Below are positions 44,315-52,862 of a DNA stretch of 64,000 nt, one piece after another. The notes beneath the pieces are model-generated. The model saw only the letters and a list, made by a program, of their open reading frames with translations, did no database searches and was not told the DNA's origin. This stretch comes from Amycolatopsis azurea DSM 43854 (GTDB lineage: Bacteria > Actinomycetota > Actinomycetes > Mycobacteriales > Pseudonocardiaceae). A program made the position numbers and the translations under genes. The DNA is taken from positions 186,001 to 250,000 of the forward strand of contig NZ_MUXN01000006.1 in NCBI RefSeq assembly GCF_001995215.1, written 5' to 3'. The first letter of the stretch is position 1. Every line of letters starts with the position of its first letter.

Positions 44315-45160
44315 ATGACGACCATCCGGCACCGTTCCGTCGTACTCGGCGACGTCGAGGTCTTCTACCGCGAGGCCGGCGATCCCGGCACGCCCGTGTT
44401 GCTCCTGCTGCACGGCTTCCCGACGTCGTCGCACCAGTTCACGCGGCTGATGCGCCGTCTCGCCGGACGGTGGCGGCTCGTCGCGCCGGACCTGCCCGGG
44501 TTCGGCGAGACCGTCACGCCCGAGGGTTTCGAGTTCACCTTCGACCGGCTGGCGGAGGTGGTCGGCGAGTTCGTCGACGCGCTGGAGCTGCGCCGGTACG
44601 CGCTCTACGTCTTCGATTTCGGCGCCCCGACGGGGCTGCGGCTGGCGGTCTCGCGGCCGTCCCAGATCACCGCGCTGATCACGCAGAACGGCAACGCCTA
44701 CGTCGAGGGACTCGGGCCCGCGATGCCGGACTTCCCGTCCCTGACGGACGAAACCGAGGCGCGGCGCGGGTTCGAAGCGATCCTCGACCCGGCACAGATC
44801 CGGTACCAGTACACCGGCGCTCGCGATCCCGAGGCCATCGATCCCGCGAACTACCTGCTGGACCAGTACTTCCTCGAACGCCCCGGCCGCGCGGAGGCGA
44901 TGATCGACCTGTTCTGGGACTACCGGAACAACCCGCCCGAGTACCCGAAGTTCCAGGCGTGGCTGCGGGAAGCGCAGCCGCCCGTGCTCGCCGTGTGGGG
45001 CCGCAACGACCCGTTCTTCATCCCGGCGGGAGCCGAAGCGTTCCGGAATGATGTTCCCTCGGCGGAGGTTCATCTCTTCGACACCGGGCATTTCGCGCTG
45101 GAAGAGGATCTCGAACCGATCAGCGAGCTGATCGACCGCTTCCTGGCGGCGCATCACTGA
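44315..45160 (+). CDS. Alpha/beta hydrolase (haloalkane dehalogenase / epoxide hydrolase-like)
   Basis: 281 residues from ATG at 44315. Oxyanion region LLLLHGFPTSSHQF (H-G-F-P), nucleophile elbow VFDFGAPTGLRLA with Asp as nucleophile, acid in VWGRNDPFFIPAG and base in FDTGHFALEED. An Asp nucleophile points to dehalogenase/epoxide-hydrolase-type chemistry rather than esterase. The substrate is unknown. The nitroreductase gene follows 10 bases later. Confidence 0.88.
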   Translation: MTTIRHRSVVLGDVEVFYREAGDPGTPVLLLLHGFPTSSHQFTRLMRRLAGRWRLVAPDLPGFGETVTPEGFEFTFDRLAEVVGEFVDALELRRYALYVFDFGAPTGLRLAVSRPSQITALITQNGNAYVEGLGPAMPDFPSLTDETEARRGFEAILDPAQIRYQYTGARDPEAIDPANYLLDQYFLERPGRAEAMIDLFWDYRNNPPEYPKFQAWLREAQPPVLAVWGRNDPFFIPAGAEAFRNDVPSAEVHLFDTGHFALEEDLEPISELIDRFLAAHH

Positions 45161-45170
45161 AAGGCGGCAC

Positions 45171-45812
45171 ATGGACACCTCGGTCACCGATCACCTGCTC
45201 AGCACGACGCGGGCGGTCCGCCGCAAGCTCGACCTGGACCGGCCGGTGGAACCCGAGGTGCTCGAAGAGTGCCTGCGGCTCGCGTTGCAGGCGCCCACAC
45301 CGGGCAACCAGCAGGCGTGGCGCTGGCTCGTCGTCCGGGATCAAGGGGTGAAGGACCAGCTGTCCGAGCTGTTCCGGCGGGTCGGGAAGGCGTACCTGGA
45401 AACGAACGCGGCCGCGCTCGGCAAGGCGATCGACGAGCCTTCCGTGGCGCGGGCGTTCGCTTCGGGGCAGCACCTGATCGACGTGATCGACCGGGTCCCG
45501 GTGTACGTCATCCCGTGCCTGACCGGCAGGCCGAGCGGCGACAACGCGACCGATGCCGCGTTCTACGGCGGGATCTTCCCCGCGGTGTGGAACTTCCAGC
45601 TGGCGCTGCGGTCGCGGGGCCTCGGCTCGACGCTCACGACGTATCACCTGACACACGAAGCGGAGGCGGCCGAAATCCTCGGCATCCCCGCCGACGTCAC
45701 GCAGGTCGGGCTGCTGCCGGTCGCCTACACGACGGTGCCGGACTTCAAACCCGCGTCGCGCGTGCCGCTGTCGGAGGTCGCGTACCTCGATGGCTGGGGG
45801 AACGCGCTTTAG
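45171..45812 (+). CDS. Nitroreductase-family flavoprotein
   Basis: 213 residues. FMN-binding opening STTRAVRRKLDLDRPVEPEVLEECLRLALQAPTPGNQQAWRWLVVRD, then GIFPAVWNFQLALRSRGLGSTLTT and an NAD(P)H-side helix, all typical of the family. The substrate (quinone, nitro-aromatic, or other) is unknown. Co-transcribed with the hydrolase. Its TAG stop is formed by the target TA plus the first base of the MITE at 45812; without the insertion the gene would have ended TAA at the same codon. Confidence 0.9.
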   Translation: MDTSVTDHLLSTTRAVRRKLDLDRPVEPEVLEECLRLALQAPTPGNQQAWRWLVVRDQGVKDQLSELFRRVGKAYLETNAAALGKAIDEPSVARAFASGQHLIDVIDRVPVYVIPCLTGRPSGDNATDAAFYGGIFPAVWNFQLALRSRGLGSTLTTYHLTHEAEAAEILGIPADVTQVGLLPVAYTTVPDFKPASRVPLSEVAYLDGWGNAL

Positions 45813-45973
45813 GTGCTGTCCTGCAAGTCTGTTCGATGGGCTTCGTGATCCAGGTGGTTCCTGGCGGTGCGGGCGGATCGGCCTCGTACCGGGTCGTACT
45901 CGGCCGCATCCGTCCGTGCCGTCAGGGACCGCCTGGGCGCGAAGACCGCGAACATGACTTGCAGGACAGCGCC
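45812..45973. mobile_element. MITE-like hairpin element, 162 bases, flanked by TA
   Basis: Terminal inverted repeats GGTGCTGTCCTGCAAGTC (45812-45829) and GACTTGCAGGACAGCGCC (45956-45973) differ at one position. The interior is also self-complementary (for example CGGGCGGAT/ATCCGTCCG and GTAC/GTAC around the centre), so the whole element folds into one long imperfect hairpin. TA flanks both ends (45810-45811, 45974-45975), consistent with a duplicated TA target. There is no transposase. It resembles a non-autonomous relative of an IS with GCTGTCC-type ends; the parent IS is not in the window. Confidence 0.82.
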
Positions 45974-46467
45974 TAAGCCTTGGACACCCGCAGGGTGACC
46001 TGGTCGCCCCCCGAACTCACGGCGACCAGGTCCACCCGGCAGGCGGCGAACTCGACGGACTGCTTGCCGCTCCGGCCGGTGGAGGCGACTTCCGCCGTCG
46101 TCCGCTCCCCGCGTCCCGGTTCGGCCAGGGTCAGCTCGATCACGGCCTCCCCTTCCCAGACGCAGACCGTGCCCTGAGGGCAACGGGAATCGGACACCAG
46201 GCGAGCGAAGCGGATGCTGACGTCCTTCGACGCGACCTCGGTCGTGTCACCGACCTTGAGGACGACGGTCTCCCCCAGCTCGACGGTGCCTTTGGGCTTC
46301 TCTTGCGGCTTGGGGACCGGCTGCTGCGCCGGCGCGGGCTGGACCAGCGTCGGCTGGGTCACCGTGGGCTGGTCCGCCGCGGGTTGTTCACGCGCGGCCG
46401 AGCTGCCGGCTCCGCAGGCGAGGCCGACCAGGGCGCAGAGGACGACGAGCAGCTTCTTGGGGTCCAC
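45973..46467 (-). CDS. Putative lipoprotein with beta-rich C-terminal domain
   Basis: 164 residues from GTG at 46467. A signal peptide (KKLLVVLCALVGLAC) has its lipobox cysteine at about residue 19. A Q/P/T-rich linker leads to a domain with VELGETVVLKVGDTTEVASKDVSIRFARLVSDSRCPQGTVCVWEGEAVIELTLAE, a pattern seen in many small secreted actinobacterial proteins (C-P-x3-C-V-W). Function unknown. Its stop codon is supplied by the MITE end plus the flanking TA. Confidence 0.8.
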   Translation of the reverse strand: MDPKKLLVVLCALVGLACGAGSSAAREQPAADQPTVTQPTLVQPAPAQQPVPKPQEKPKGTVELGETVVLKVGDTTEVASKDVSIRFARLVSDSRCPQGTVCVWEGEAVIELTLAEPGRGERTTAEVASTGRSGKQSVEFAACRVDLVAVSSGGDQVTLRVSKA

Positions 46468-46510
46468 GGAGTCAGGACGTAACGGAGGCTCCGGTCCGTT
46501 GCATCGGTTC

Positions 46511-47113
46511 TCAGGTGATCTTTTCGACCAGGGCCCAGACGCCGGTGGATGGGTTGCGGCCGTGCTCGGAACCCAGCTCGACGCCGTGTTTCTTCGCGCG
46601 CTCGACCGCGGATCCGATCCCGCTCTCGTAGTCCGCGAACCGCAACGCCGACTTACTGAAGCCTGGAACATGCTTGACCAGGCGTTTCGCCACGTCGCCA
46701 TAGCACGTCAACGGCGCCGAACACGCCTCGAAGTGCAGTAGCAACCAGAACTCGAAGCAAGGATTCGAGATCGCCAGATCGATGCCGAGCCTGCGCGCGG
46801 TCGCGGCCGCCTTGTCGAGGTCGAACTCGTCGACGTCGACCACGCACCACACCTCGTCGTGCGTTCCTTCCGCGCGGTCGCGCATCCCCGCCGCGTACTT
46901 GACCACGGCTTCCGGGTCGCCACGCTTCGCTTTGATCTTGATCGTGATGGCGGGGTTGCGACGAGCCCGTTTGAGCCCTTCGAAGTACGAGGGCTCCGTG
47001 GCCTCGGCGCCGCAGACGACGAGAACCGACGTCCGTTGCTCTCGAAAAGCCGGCCGCTCCGGCCGCTGTTCTCCCGGCGGGTCATCTGCCCAGCACTGCC
47101 TCGGCGAAGTCAC
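46511..47113 (-). CDS. RloB-family protein (putative defence effector); start uncertain
   Basis: About 200 residues if the GTG at 47113 is used. RloB hallmarks: [37 protein letters not shown] and [17 protein letters not shown]. RloB proteins pair with RloA-type ATPases; similar pairs occur in abortive-infection systems such as AbiL. Oddities: the expected ATGA-coupled start (ATG at 47085, [11 protein letters not shown]) is in a different frame, so either translation starts inside rloA or a frameshift lies within about 45 bases of that ATG. The usual C-E-G-E segment reads C-G-A-E, losing the first Glu. Confidence 0.75.
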   Translation of the reverse strand: MTSPRQCWADDPPGEQRPERPAFREQRTSVLVVCGAEATEPSYFEGLKRARRNPAITIKIKAKRGDPEAVVKYAAGMRDRAEGTHDEVWCVVDVDEFDLDKAAATARRLGIDLAISNPCFEFWLLLHFEACSAPLTCYGDVAKRLVKHVPGFSKSALRFADYESGIGSAVERAKKHGVELGSEHGRNPSTGVWALVEKIT

Positions 47114-48317
47114 CCAGCACCGGCACAGCCCCGTAGGCACCGGCGAGATAACGCCGTTCGGTGTTCTGGTCTTTGCGCGGTTTGAAGTCCGTGAGCGGGT
47201 AAAGCTCGCTGGCGCCTTCGGCGTTCTTGTCGACGAACCAGATCTGGTCCCGGTCCAGCACATTGTCACCGAGCATGGTGCCCAAGAGGCTCGTGTCGTG
47301 CGTGGTGAAGATGAGCTGGGCGCCGTGGGGATTGGTCTCTTCGGACTGGAAAAGCGAAGCGAGCTTCGCGGTGAGCATCGGATGCAAGCTGGCGTCGATT
47401 TCGTCCACCACGAGCACGCGCCCGTCATCGAGCACGTCGATCACAGTCGGAATGAGCCCGAGCCAGTTCCTTGTTCCCGCCGACTCGTCATGCAGCTCGA
47501 AAGGGTTGTCGGCGTCGCCGTGGCGAAAGCTGAGTCGCCAACGCTGTCTGTTGCGCGCGGGTCTCGCCGGGGTCCGCAACGTCGCGTAGGAATGGAATCC
47601 GCCACTCGCGGGCTCGTCGAGCCGCTCCGCGGCGACGTCCGTGATTCCGACATCCGCGGCCGACAACAGCGACAGCAGTCGCCTGGCGTTGCGCTCGTCC
47701 CTGTTCAGGAAATCTCCTACTCGGCCTTCCACCTGATGCGTCGACCACTGGTCCTCATGGAGCCGGATGCGCAGTCCCTGCGCGAACCACCGGTACACGG
47801 GCATCAACGGGCCGAGCTCAAGCCGCGAACAGAAGTTCAGAAGAAGCACGTCGTCTCGGATCAGCTCCTCCAGGGCGGCGAACTTGCCCTTCAGATCCGA
47901 GGACGTGGAGCCGAACCTGAAAGAACCCTGGCTCCGCTCGAAGATCACGCGTCGACGCTTCTCGGGATAGGCGTACAGCCACTCCTCACGAAGCGCCTCG
48001 CCGTCGACACTGAATCCGTAGGTGTAGCGAACTCCCTCGGCGAGGAGTTCGATCACGTAGGTCGACGGTCGCACCGCGCCGGTGTCGCCGAGCCGGAAGT
48101 ACGGGCGTCCAGCCGTCCCGAGAGAACCGGACGCGAGCACTGCCATGCGCATGAACGCGAGCCCGTCGATCAGGTTCGACTTCCCGGAGGCGTTCGCCCC
48201 GTAGATCGCGGCCACCGGAACCGCCGCACGCTCGTCCCCCGGCATCGCGGGCATCAGGAGCAGCTCCTGCTCGTCGCGGAACGAACGATGGTTGCCCAAC
48301 CGGAAGCTTCGGAGCAT
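47082..48317 (-). CDS. RloA-type AAA/ABC-like ATPase (putative defence)
   Basis: 411 residues from ATG at 48317 (GGGAGG upstream). SMC/ABC-like N-terminus [21 protein letters not shown], Walker [16 protein letters not shown], Walker [20 protein letters not shown] and switch His in [15 protein letters not shown] define the RloA/AAA_15-type family. With the RloB gene downstream it forms a two-gene cassette of the AbiL-like kind. Anti-phage activity is inferred from family association. The cassette sits between ftsK and a lipoprotein gene, absent from the mycobacterial counterpart locus. Confidence 0.85.
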   Translation of the reverse strand: MLRSFRLGNHRSFRDEQELLLMPAMPGDERAAVPVAAIYGANASGKSNLIDGLAFMRMAVLASGSLGTAGRPYFRLGDTGAVRPSTYVIELLAEGVRYTYGFSVDGEALREEWLYAYPEKRRRVIFERSQGSFRFGSTSSDLKGKFAALEELIRDDVLLLNFCSRLELGPLMPVYRWFAQGLRIRLHEDQWSTHQVEGRVGDFLNRDERNARRLLSLLSAADVGITDVAAERLDEPASGGFHSYATLRTPARPARNRQRWRLSFRHGDADNPFELHDESAGTRNWLGLIPTVIDVLDDGRVLVVDEIDASLHPMLTAKLASLFQSEETNPHGAQLIFTTHDTSLLGTMLGDNVLDRDQIWFVDKNAEGASELYPLTDFKPRKDQNTERRYLAGAYGAVPVLGDFAEAVLGR

Positions 48318-48340
48318 CCTGACCACCTCCCTGGCAAAGT

Positions 48341-48383
48341 TTCAGGCCGTTCCGTGCCAGTAAACCGCACAGAACGGCCTGAA
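48341..48383 (-). terminator. Hairpin between ftsK and the RloA gene
   Basis: TTCAGGCCGTTC (48341-48352) and its exact complement (48372-48383) enclose 19 bases, directly after the ftsK stop. Minus-strand RNA ends the stem with ACUUUGCC. A probable ftsK terminator separating it from the defence pair. Confidence 0.65.
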
Positions 48384-48401
48384 GCATCATCCAGGGCAGG
48401 T

Positions 48402-50900
48402 TCAGTCGTCGGAGAGATCGCCGCCGTTCGCGTCCCCGCCACCGCGGATCATGAACAGCACCGACTCCAGCTCCTCCGGCTTGATCAGCACGTCCCGCGC
48501 CTTCGAACCCTCGGACGGGCCGACGACACCGCGGCTCTCCAGCAGGTCCATCAGGCGTCCGGCCTTGGCGAAGCCGACCCGCAGCTTCCGCTGCAGCATC
48601 GACGTCGAACCGAACTGCGAAGTGACGATCAGCTCGGCGGCCTGCAAGAGCACGTCGAGGTCGTCTCCGATGTCGGAGTCGATCTCCTTCTTCTCGCCCG
48701 CCTTCGCCGCGGTGACGCCGTCCTGATAGTCCGGCTGCGCTTGCTCCTTGGCGAAGTTCACCACCGCGGCGATCTCTTCGTCTCCGACGAAGGCGCCCTG
48801 GATGCGGACCGGTTTCCCGGCACCCATCGGCAGGTAGAGGGCGTCACCCATACCGATGAGCTTCTCCGCGCCGGGCTGGTCGAGGATGACCCGCGAGTCG
48901 GTGAGCGAGGAGGTCGCGAACGCCAGCCGCGACGGCACGTTGGTCTTGATCAGGCCGGTCACGACGTCGACGGACGGGCGCTGGGTCGCCAGGACCAGGT
49001 GGATACCGGCGGCACGCGCCTTCTGGGTGATCCGGACGATCGCGTCCTCGACGTCACGCGGGGCGGTCATCATCAGGTCGGCGAGCTCGTCGACGATCGC
49101 CATGATGTACGGGTACGGCGCGTACACGCGCTCGCTGCCCGGCGGCGCGGTGATCTCGCCCGAGCGCACCTTCTTGTTGTAGTCGTCGATGTGCCGGACC
49201 TTGTTGACCTGCATGTCCTGGTACCGCTGCTCCATCTCCTCCACCAGCCAGGCCAGCGCGGCGGCGGCCTTCTTCGGCTGGGTGATGATGGGCGTGATCA
49301 GGTGCGGGATGCCCTCGTACGGGGTCAGCTCGACCATCTTCGGGTCGATCAGGATCATCCGGCACTCGTCCGGCGTCGACCGCGCGAGCAGCGACACCAA
49401 CATCGAGTTCACGAAGCTCGACTTACCGGAACCGGTGGACCCCGCCACCAGCAAGTGCGGCATCTTCGTCAGGTTCGCGGTGACGAAGTGGCCTTCGATG
49501 TCCTTGCCGAGCCCGATGACCATCGGGTGGTTGTCCTTGACCGTCGACGGCGCGCGCAGCACGTCGCCGAGGCGCACCATCTCGCGGTCGGAGTTCGGCA
49601 CTTCGATGCCGACCGCGGATTTGCCGGGGATCGGCGCCAGCAGCCGGACGTTGTCGGTCGCCACCGCGTAGGCGATGTTCTTGGTCAGCGCGGTGATCTT
49701 CTCGACCTTCACACCCGGGCCGAGTTCGACCTCGTACCGGGTGACCGTCGGGCCCCGCGTGAAGCCGGTGACCTGCGCGTCGACGTTGAACTGCTCCAGC
49801 ACGCCGGTGATCGCCTCGATCATGGCGTCGTTGGCCTTGCTGCGGGACTTCGGCGCGTCGCCGAGCTTCAGCAGATCCGGCGGCGGCAGCTTGTAGTCGC
49901 CCTCGACGGTCCTGGTGACCGCCAGCGGCGCCTCGGCCTTCTTCGGCTTCTTCTCTTCAACGGGCTTGGGTGCGGGCTTCGGCGGACGCAGCGGCGTCGG
50001 CGCTTCGGCCAGCGCGGCCTCGATGTCGAGTTGCTCGCCTTCCTGGTCGCCCGAAGCCTGGCGGCGCCGCGACGGCTTCCGCAGGCGGACCGACTTCGGG
50101 TCGGCTTCGGTGACGGCGTTGCGTTCGTCGTGGATGGCCTGGCGCTCGGCCTCGGCCTCTTCGATCTCTTCGGGGTCGAGGCCCCAGTTGCGCAGCCGGT
50201 GCGGGATCTCCCGGACCGGGGTCCCGGTGAACACGAGCGTGCCGAACAGCAGAGCCAGCACCAGCAGCGGAATGGCGACCCACGTCGTGACGCCCATCGT
50301 CAGCAGGCCGCCGGAGAACGCGCCGATCACCCCGCCGGCGTACATCCGGCCGTCGTTGGTCTCGGGCAGCGCGGTGAAGATGTGCAGCAGGCCGAGGACG
50401 GCCAGGACGACCAGGATGGTGCCGATGACCATCCGCGGCCGGGCCTCCGGCACCGGTTCCGAACGCATCAACGCGACGGCGACGACGGTGAGCACGAGCG
50501 GCAGCGTGACCGCACCGGCTCCCAGCAGCGAGCGGGTGCCGACCTCGACCCAGCCGCCGATCGGGCCCGCGGCTCGCCACCAGACGCCGAACGCGATGAC
50601 CAGCGCCAGCGCGATCAGGCCGAGCGCGAGACCGTCGCGGCGGTGTTCGGGTTCGAGTTCGCGGCCGCGGCCGACTGTCCGCGCCAGGGTCCCGAGGCCC
50701 TTCGCGAGCAGGTTCCAGGTGCCGCGCACCCCTTTGGCGAACGTGCCGGACGACTTCTTTCGGGGCGCCGGACGCCGTGGAGCGGGCTTCCTCGCAGCCG
50801 TTGACCTGGGCTTCGCCGGGGTACGCGGCTTTCGCGCCGGCCCCTTGCTGCCGCCGCTTCGCGCCGTACTCCGCTTCCTGGTCGTCGACCCGCTAGCCAT
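48402..50900 (-). CDS. ftsK: DNA translocase FtsK/SpoIIIE
   Basis: 832 residues from ATG at 50900. A basic N-terminus (TTRKRSTARSGGSKGPARKPR...) precedes four hydrophobic spans (about 95-270), an acidic/proline linker, then the motor: alpha domain, Walker A VAGSTGSGKSSFVNSML, Walker B MILIDPKMVELTPYEGIPHLITPI region with LMAIVDELADLMM, and a C-terminal winged-helix gamma domain (SMLQRKLRVGFAKAGRLMDLLESRGVVGPSEGSKARDVLI) that reads KOPS-like sites. It clears chromosomal DNA from the septum. Complete and normal. Confidence 0.96.
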   Translation of the reverse strand: MASGSTTRKRSTARSGGSKGPARKPRTPAKPRSTAARKPAPRRPAPRKKSSGTFAKGVRGTWNLLAKGLGTLARTVGRGRELEPEHRRDGLALGLIALALVIAFGVWWRAAGPIGGWVEVGTRSLLGAGAVTLPLVLTVVAVALMRSEPVPEARPRMVIGTILVVLAVLGLLHIFTALPETNDGRMYAGGVIGAFSGGLLTMGVTTWVAIPLLVLALLFGTLVFTGTPVREIPHRLRNWGLDPEEIEEAEAERQAIHDERNAVTEADPKSVRLRKPSRRRQASGDQEGEQLDIEAALAEAPTPLRPPKPAPKPVEEKKPKKAEAPLAVTRTVEGDYKLPPPDLLKLGDAPKSRSKANDAMIEAITGVLEQFNVDAQVTGFTRGPTVTRYEVELGPGVKVEKITALTKNIAYAVATDNVRLLAPIPGKSAVGIEVPNSDREMVRLGDVLRAPSTVKDNHPMVIGLGKDIEGHFVTANLTKMPHLLVAGSTGSGKSSFVNSMLVSLLARSTPDECRMILIDPKMVELTPYEGIPHLITPIITQPKKAAAALAWLVEEMEQRYQDMQVNKVRHIDDYNKKVRSGEITAPPGSERVYAPYPYIMAIVDELADLMMTAPRDVEDAIVRITQKARAAGIHLVLATQRPSVDVVTGLIKTNVPSRLAFATSSLTDSRVILDQPGAEKLIGMGDALYLPMGAGKPVRIQGAFVGDEEIAAVVNFAKEQAQPDYQDGVTAAKAGEKKEIDSDIGDDLDVLLQAAELIVTSQFGSTSMLQRKLRVGFAKAGRLMDLLESRGVVGPSEGSKARDVLIKPEELESVLFMIRGGGDANGGDLSDD

Positions 50901-51015
50901 GCCTCCACGGTAACCGCCTCGACCCTCCAGCCCCGGCTGCCACTCGGAGCACATCCGGAACATTCGTCTCAGGTCACAGCTTGAGCGGCCATCCGGGTGA
51001 AAAGGGGTTCATGAC

Positions 51016-51837
51016 ATGCTCTGCCCCATGTTCGCGCTGCATCAGGATGAGAATTCGGCTCGCCGCGCCCCCGCGATCTGGCGCACGATGCTGAACATCG
51101 ACCGGGGGCTGGTCAACCTCGTCGGCAAGCTCACCGTGACCGGCGGTGTTTCGGCCGAACTGCGCCGGAAGCCCCTGCTCATGACCGCCAACCACATCGG
51201 CGTGTTCGACGCGTTCGTGCTGATGGCCGCCTGCAAGCGGATCGGCATCAACCCGCGGTTCATGCTGGCGGGCGGCATCCTCGACGCGCCGGTCATCGGC
51301 CCCGCGCTGCGCGTCAGCGGTCACCTTCGGGTCGACCGCAAAGAGGCTTCGACGGCCATCGGGCAGTTCGCCGAAGCCGCCGAGGCGCTGCGGACCACCC
51401 GCGACCCGCTGATCGTGTACCCCGAGGGCCGGATCAGCCACGACCCCGGGCTCTGGCCGGAGCGGGGCAAGACCGGCGCCGCGCGGCTCGCGCTGGCGGC
51501 GGGCGTCCCGGTGATCCCGATCAGCCAGTGGGGTGCGCACGAAGCCGTCTACTGGGGCACGGAGACCGTCAACGGACCCGCCGACCTGCTGCCGCTCGCC
51601 AAGTCCGGGCTGAGCGCGCCCATGCGGCGTCCCCGGTTCAAGGTGCACTTCGGCGACCCGGTGGACCTCTCGGACGTCGAACCGGAGCGCCCGGGTGCCG
51701 GGGTCCGCGCGCACGCCAAGATCATGCAGGCGATCACCGACAGCATGGTCCCGTTGCGCCGCGACGAACTGGACAAGCCGCGTTTCCATGACCCGACGCG
51801 GCCGACGGACACGGTCAGCCCCTGGAAGAAGCACTGA
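51016..51837 (+). CDS. 1-acyl-sn-glycerol-3-phosphate acyltransferase family protein (PlsC-like)
   Basis: 273 residues; AAAAGGGG upstream supports ATG 51016, with ATG 51028 as an alternative. Acyltransferase motif I TANHIGVFDAFVLMAA (N-H-x4-D), motif II FMLAGGILDAPVIGPALR region, motif III IVYPEGRISHDPGLWPERGKTGAARLAL, motif IV VPVIPISQWG. It acylates lysophosphatidate or a related lipid at the membrane. Confidence 0.92.
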   Translation: MLCPMFALHQDENSARRAPAIWRTMLNIDRGLVNLVGKLTVTGGVSAELRRKPLLMTANHIGVFDAFVLMAACKRIGINPRFMLAGGILDAPVIGPALRVSGHLRVDRKEASTAIGQFAEAAEALRTTRDPLIVYPEGRISHDPGLWPERGKTGAARLALAAGVPVIPISQWGAHEAVYWGTETVNGPADLLPLAKSGLSAPMRRPRFKVHFGDPVDLSDVEPERPGAGVRAHAKIMQAITDSMVPLRRDELDKPRFHDPTRPTDTVSPWKKH

Positions 51838-51886
51838 CGTTCCGGATCATGGGACGGGTGCTCACGCTCGCCTAAGGTCGGCGGAC

Positions 51887-52501
51887 GTGAGCACCCGCAT
51901 CCTCGTCGTCTACTACAGCGCGACAGGCAACACCGCGAAACTGGCGTCGGCGCTGGCCGACGGCGCTCGCGAGGCCGAAGCCGACGTCCGCGTCCGCACG
52001 GTTCCCGAAACCGCGCCGCCCGGCGCGGTGGCGAGCAATCCACGCTGGCAGGCGTGGGTGGACGCCGGGCCGCACCACGAGACAGCGACGCTGGAAGACC
52101 TGGAGTGGGCCGACGGTTTCGCCGCCGGGAGCCCGACCCGCTTCGGCGGCCCCGCCGCCCAGCTGAAGTCCTTTTTGGACAGCACCGGCGGCCTGTGGGC
52201 CAAGGGAAAGCTGGTGAACAAGGTCGCGACGTCGTTCACCACCGCGTCCACCGCGCACGGCGGGCTCGAATCGACGGTGCTGGCGACCAACAACATCTTC
52301 TATCACTGGGGCGCCATCGTCCTGCCGCTCGGCTACACCGATCCGCACCTGCTCGAGTCGGGCAATCCGTACGGCGGCTCGTTCGTGTCGCGCAAATCCG
52401 CCGAACCCGACGACCTGGCCCTGGACGCGCTCCGTCTGCAAGGCCGACGGCTCGCCACCGTCTCGCGCTACATCGCCGCCGGTCTTTTCAAGGACGGGTG
52501 A
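51887..52501 (+). CDS. Flavodoxin-like NAD(P)H:quinone oxidoreductase (WrbA-type)
   Basis: 204 residues from GTG at 51887. FMN phosphate loop ILVVYYSATGNTAKLASALADGA, then WADGFAAGSPTRFGGPAAQLKSFLDSTGGLWAKGKLVNKVATSFTTASTAHGGLESTVLATNNIFYHWGAIVLPLGY, which is the WrbA pattern. It performs two-electron quinone reduction. It follows plsC by 49 bases. Confidence 0.92.
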   Translation: MSTRILVVYYSATGNTAKLASALADGAREAEADVRVRTVPETAPPGAVASNPRWQAWVDAGPHHETATLEDLEWADGFAAGSPTRFGGPAAQLKSFLDSTGGLWAKGKLVNKVATSFTTASTAHGGLESTVLATNNIFYHWGAIVLPLGYTDPHLLESGNPYGGSFVSRKSAEPDDLALDALRLQGRRLATVSRYIAAGLFKDG

Positions 52502-52571
52502 AGGGAACCGCGCGTCCGTCTCTCGCGTCGTAGGGTGGTCACACAGCGTCACTCCACGGGGAGGAAGCGGG

Positions 52572-52862
52572 ATGGCCGGCGGGTACGAGGTGGTCCTGGA
52601 GGCGATCGGCGCCGCGTCAGGCGCGGCGAAACGGGCTTCGGACGACGTCGGGAAGGTGGACCTCGCGGCCACGCTCGCCGACGTCGCGGCCGGGTTGCCG
52701 GGTGGCGTGTCGGGTGAAGCGGCCCGGCTGCTCGCGGACGCCTGGGGCCGTGCGGTGCCGGGCTGGGTGGCGAACACGTCGGACTACGCCGCGCGGCTCG
52801 ACGAAGCGGCCGTCCGCTACCGCTCGAACGAGCAGGCGGCGTCCCGGGAACTTCCCGTCTGA
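52572..52862 (+). CDS. Small EspC/WXG-like helical protein
   Basis: 96 residues. Two amphipathic helices (GYEVVLEAIGAASGAAKRASDDVGKVDLAATLADVAAGL and EAARLLADAWGRAVPGWVANTSDYAARLDEAAVRYRSNEQ) with a PGGVSG turn. YRSNE near the C-terminus fits the YxxxD/E T7SS signal. The stop overlaps the start of the DUF1023 hydrolase (TGATG), so the two are co-translated and probably partners. Confidence 0.75.
   Translation: MAGGYEVVLEAIGAASGAAKRASDDVGKVDLAATLADVAAGLPGGVSGEAARLLADAWGRAVPGWVANTSDYAARLDEAAVRYRSNEQAASRELPV

Noticed and set aside
46782..50804. A 1340-residue plus-strand open frame across the RloA/RloB and ftsK region
   Set aside because: It is the GC-rich shadow of ftsK and neighbours: R/H/G/V-rich, no domains, and it spans several clearly real minus-strand genes.
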